The position numbers and the translations under genes were made by a program. From NCBI RefSeq assembly GCF_000621625.1, contig NZ_JHXV01000006.1:160172-224171 (forward strand): a DNA stretch of 64,000 nucleotides, written 5' to 3'. Below the pieces are notes generated by a model. It was not told where the DNA came from, made no database searches, and was given only the letters and a program-made list of their open reading frames with translations. Shown here piece after piece: positions 62,118 through 64,000 of this stretch; the first letter of the stretch is position 1, and every line of letters begins with the position of its first letter. This DNA comes from Crocinitomix catalasitica ATCC 23190. GTDB lineage: Bacteria > Bacteroidota > Bacteroidia > Flavobacteriales_D > Crocinitomicaceae.

Positions 62118-64000
62118 ATGTTAAAGCTAGATAAAATTAAAAACGCCTTTTTGTTTTGTTTATTTATCACAATAGGATCAGTTGCTTCTGCACAGATTGA
62201 AGGTGGAAATGGATATGCAATTGGTGACTATGTAGAAATTGCAATTAGTGGTGCAGGAGGACAAGAAGGAACTGCAGAAGGTGCTGGTTTCCATTCAAGA
62301 GGCGGTGCTTTTGGCACACCATGTGGTTTCGTTGCAAATCCGGCTAGAGATGGTTGGGTAGATTATGATGGTGATTTCTTTACACCAGGATCGCCTGAAA
62401 ATGGTTGGGGAATAGAAATTAACGGTGTTAATTACGGGAACAATTATAATATTAACCAAATTATGACAACTCCTGATGGTGCAATCACGCACACAAGAGT
62501 AGGTGATTGTATCACTGTCGAATGGGAAGGTGAAGTTGAGGATGTAACGATTAATATTAAGTATCATTTATTTGTTACTGATTTATTTTACACAACAGAA
62601 GTGAGTATTTATAACGGTACCGGTGAGGATTTAACAGATGTTTATTATTATAGAAATGTTGACCCGGATAATAATCAACCAATTGGTGGATCTTTTGTAA
62701 CACAAAATACAATTGTTTCGCAGCCCGGTGACGAATGTCAAAAAGCCTTGGTGTCTGCAGAACAATCAACACCTTGGGATTCATATTTAGGGTTCGGTGC
62801 TTTAGGTGATAAGTTCCGTGTTTCTTATAGAGGATTTAGTAATAGAAGTGGTTCTGATATTTGGAATGCTATTGGTCTAGAAGGTACACCAGGTGCTACG
62901 GAATCTGGTGATCAAGCAATGTCTTTAGCTCATAAATCAGATATTCCTGATAATGATACAGTTAATTTTACTTTTGCCATCGTTTTAAATGAAGAAGCCT
63001 TAGAAGGTGCATTTGCGAGTTTATATTATATCGATTATGAGTCTGCTGGTGGTATTGGTGGAGGTGTAATTAGCCAGTGTAATCCTACAGTTGATTCAGT
63101 AACGAGTTGTGCTGGTAATCCTGTTACTCTTACTGTTGATGGACCAAATGCAGGTGATTATGATTGGACTTGGTCTCCAGACTCAGGTTTAACTGAAACG
63201 ACAGGACCAACGACTGAAGCCTCTCCAACTGAAACAACTACTTATGTTGTTGAAGGAACACCGGTTTCAGAATGTTTAACTTCAGGAATTACGAAAACTA
63301 TTGTTGTCGTTTATTCTGAAGGACCGCAATTAGAAATTACTGATCCAGGACCGTTCTGTGAAGATTTTGAATTAGATTTATTAGAATGGATGGATTTAAA
63401 TGATACTGAAGATGCTGTCTGGAATTTCTTCTCTGAAAGACCAGATAGCGCTAAACAAGTTGATCCTTTGTATGAAGATGATTTTATGGGACCAGATGAT
63501 GAAGTTTGGTTGATGATTGGAGATACAGCAAATGGCTGTTTTAGTACTATGCGTGTTATCATTGATTTTGGTGGACTTGGTGCAGCAGGTGATGATAATA
63601 CAATCGAATTATGTGGTGAAGACGGTGTAACTGTTGATTTACATGATTTAATTAGTGAAGGAGCAAATCCATTAGGAAGATTTAGAGAGGTAACAGCTTC
63701 AGGACAATTTACAGCTGGTACAGGTGTGCTTGATGTTGGTGGTCTAGGTGGTACTTATACATTCGAATATACTGTAACAGGTGTTGCTCCTTGTCCAGAT
63801 GATGAGGCAATATTTACAGTTATAGTTCACCCACAACCAACTGCAGACTTTGAATATGAAGTAACAATTGATGGTGTTACATCATCATCAGCAGATGGAT
63901 TAGGTAGTACTTGTTTAATTAATGAAATTGATTTTGTTGACGGAACAAGAATACCGGGCGGAGAAGATTATGAATGGTTTTGGAATTTTGGAGATGGATC
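62118..64000 (+). CDS. Very large secreted adhesin-like protein, 3' end outside window
   Basis: Open from the ATG at 62118 to the window end, at least 627 residues, with no stop. Signal peptide MLKLDKIKNAFLFCLFITIG then SVASAQ. An N-terminal unit with GWGIEINGVNYGNNYN and paired cysteines is followed by repeated beta-sandwich-like sections (CNPTVDSVTSCAGNPVTLTV with WTWSPDSGL, then FCEDFELDLLEW, ELCGEDGVTVDLHDLI) and, at the end, WFWNFGDGS, the signature of a PKD-type domain. This design is typical of T9SS-exported surface adhesins of the SprB type or of gliding-associated proteins. Its C-terminal sorting domain cannot be seen. Confidence 0.85.
   Translation, partial: MLKLDKIKNAFLFCLFITIGSVASAQIEGGNGYAIGDYVEIAISGAGGQEGTAEGAGFHSRGGAFGTPCGFVANPARDGWVDYDGDFFTPGSPENGWGIEINGVNYGNNYNINQIMTTPDGAITHTRVGDCITVEWEGEVEDVTINIKYHLFVTDLFYTTEVSIYNGTGEDLTDVYYYRNVDPDNNQPIGGSFVTQNTIVSQPGDECQKALVSAEQSTPWDSYLGFGALGDKFRVSYRGFSNRSGSDIWNAIGLEGTPGATESGDQAMSLAHKSDIPDNDTVNFTFAIVLNEEALEGAFASLYYIDYESAGGIGGGVISQCNPTVDSVTSCAGNPVTLTVDGPNAGDYDWTWSPDSGLTETTGPTTEASPTETTTYVVEGTPVSECLTSGITKTIVVVYSEGPQLEITDPGPFCEDFELDLLEWMDLNDTEDAVWNFFSERPDSAKQVDPLYEDDFMGPDDEVWLMIGDTANGCFSTMRVIIDFGGLGAAGDDNTIELCGEDGVTVDLHDLISEGANPLGRFREVTASGQFTAGTGVLDVGGLGGTYTFEYTVTGVAPCPDDEAIFTVIVHPQPTADFEYEVTIDGVTSSSADGLGSTCLINEIDFVDGTRIPGGEDYEWFWNFGDG

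Overview
The window looks like chromosomal DNA of a low-GC Bacteroidota, most likely of the order Flavobacteriales. Supporting signs are the SprE/PorW lipoprotein of the type IX secretion system (T9SS), several secreted proteins with C-terminal T9SS sorting domains, many Bacteroidota-type lipoproteins (SCKK or SCS after a short signal), a DUF4290-murA pair, a prs-rplY-pth housekeeping run, and promoter boxes of the Bacteroidota form TAnnTTTG. I cannot name the genus from sequence alone.

Layout. 1-13.4 kb is ordinary but poorly characterised chromosome, mostly on the minus strand: a cupin fragment at the edge, a metallo-beta-lactamase-fold enzyme, a membrane-bound LytTR regulator, a DUF2293 protein, lipoproteins (one tandem pair), a rhomboid-like protein, and an ECF sigma factor with a membrane partner. 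13.47-21.9 kb is a type I restriction-modification island. It contains a broken XRE regulator fragment, hsdM, hsdS, hsdR and a secreted barrel-like protein. It appears to have replaced the 5' halves of two divergent host genes, whose headless remnants (an outer-membrane protein and a fibronectin type III protein) abut its two ends. 21.9-31.5 kb is repeat-rich and carries a ChbG-like deacetylase, T9SS-secreted proteins, a lipoprotein and a possible papain-fold protein.

31.8-40.7 kb holds a DUF3078 barrel, mscL, and the five-gene SpoIIM-like / DUF4129 / DUF4350 / MoxR / DUF58 operon. These five genes abut or overlap and very probably form one envelope-associated ATPase system. 41-47.6 kb carries sprE, a hydrolase-aminopeptidase P pair and two envelope proteins. 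47.8-55.6 kb is the housekeeping core (prs, rplY, pth, a fructosamine-kinase-like gene, DUF4290-murA, and a YyaL-like lipoprotein). 55.7-64 kb has an M1 peptidase fused to a probable outer-membrane barrel, a RidA protein, a TonB-like transducer under a textbook sigma-54 promoter, and the start of a very large secreted adhesin with a PKD-type domain that runs off the window.

The least expected items are the island that decapitated two flanking genes, the fused Schlafen/AlbA_2 remnant next to a five-unit 11-bp repeat, the rhomboid whose catalytic histidine is a lysine, the sigma-54 promoter in front of a TonB gene, and two structured intergenic repeat families. I did not find a clearly new multi-gene system. 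The decapitating island and the fused remnant are the strongest leads for genome rearrangement, and the rhomboid and the sigma-54/TonB pair are the strongest leads for function.
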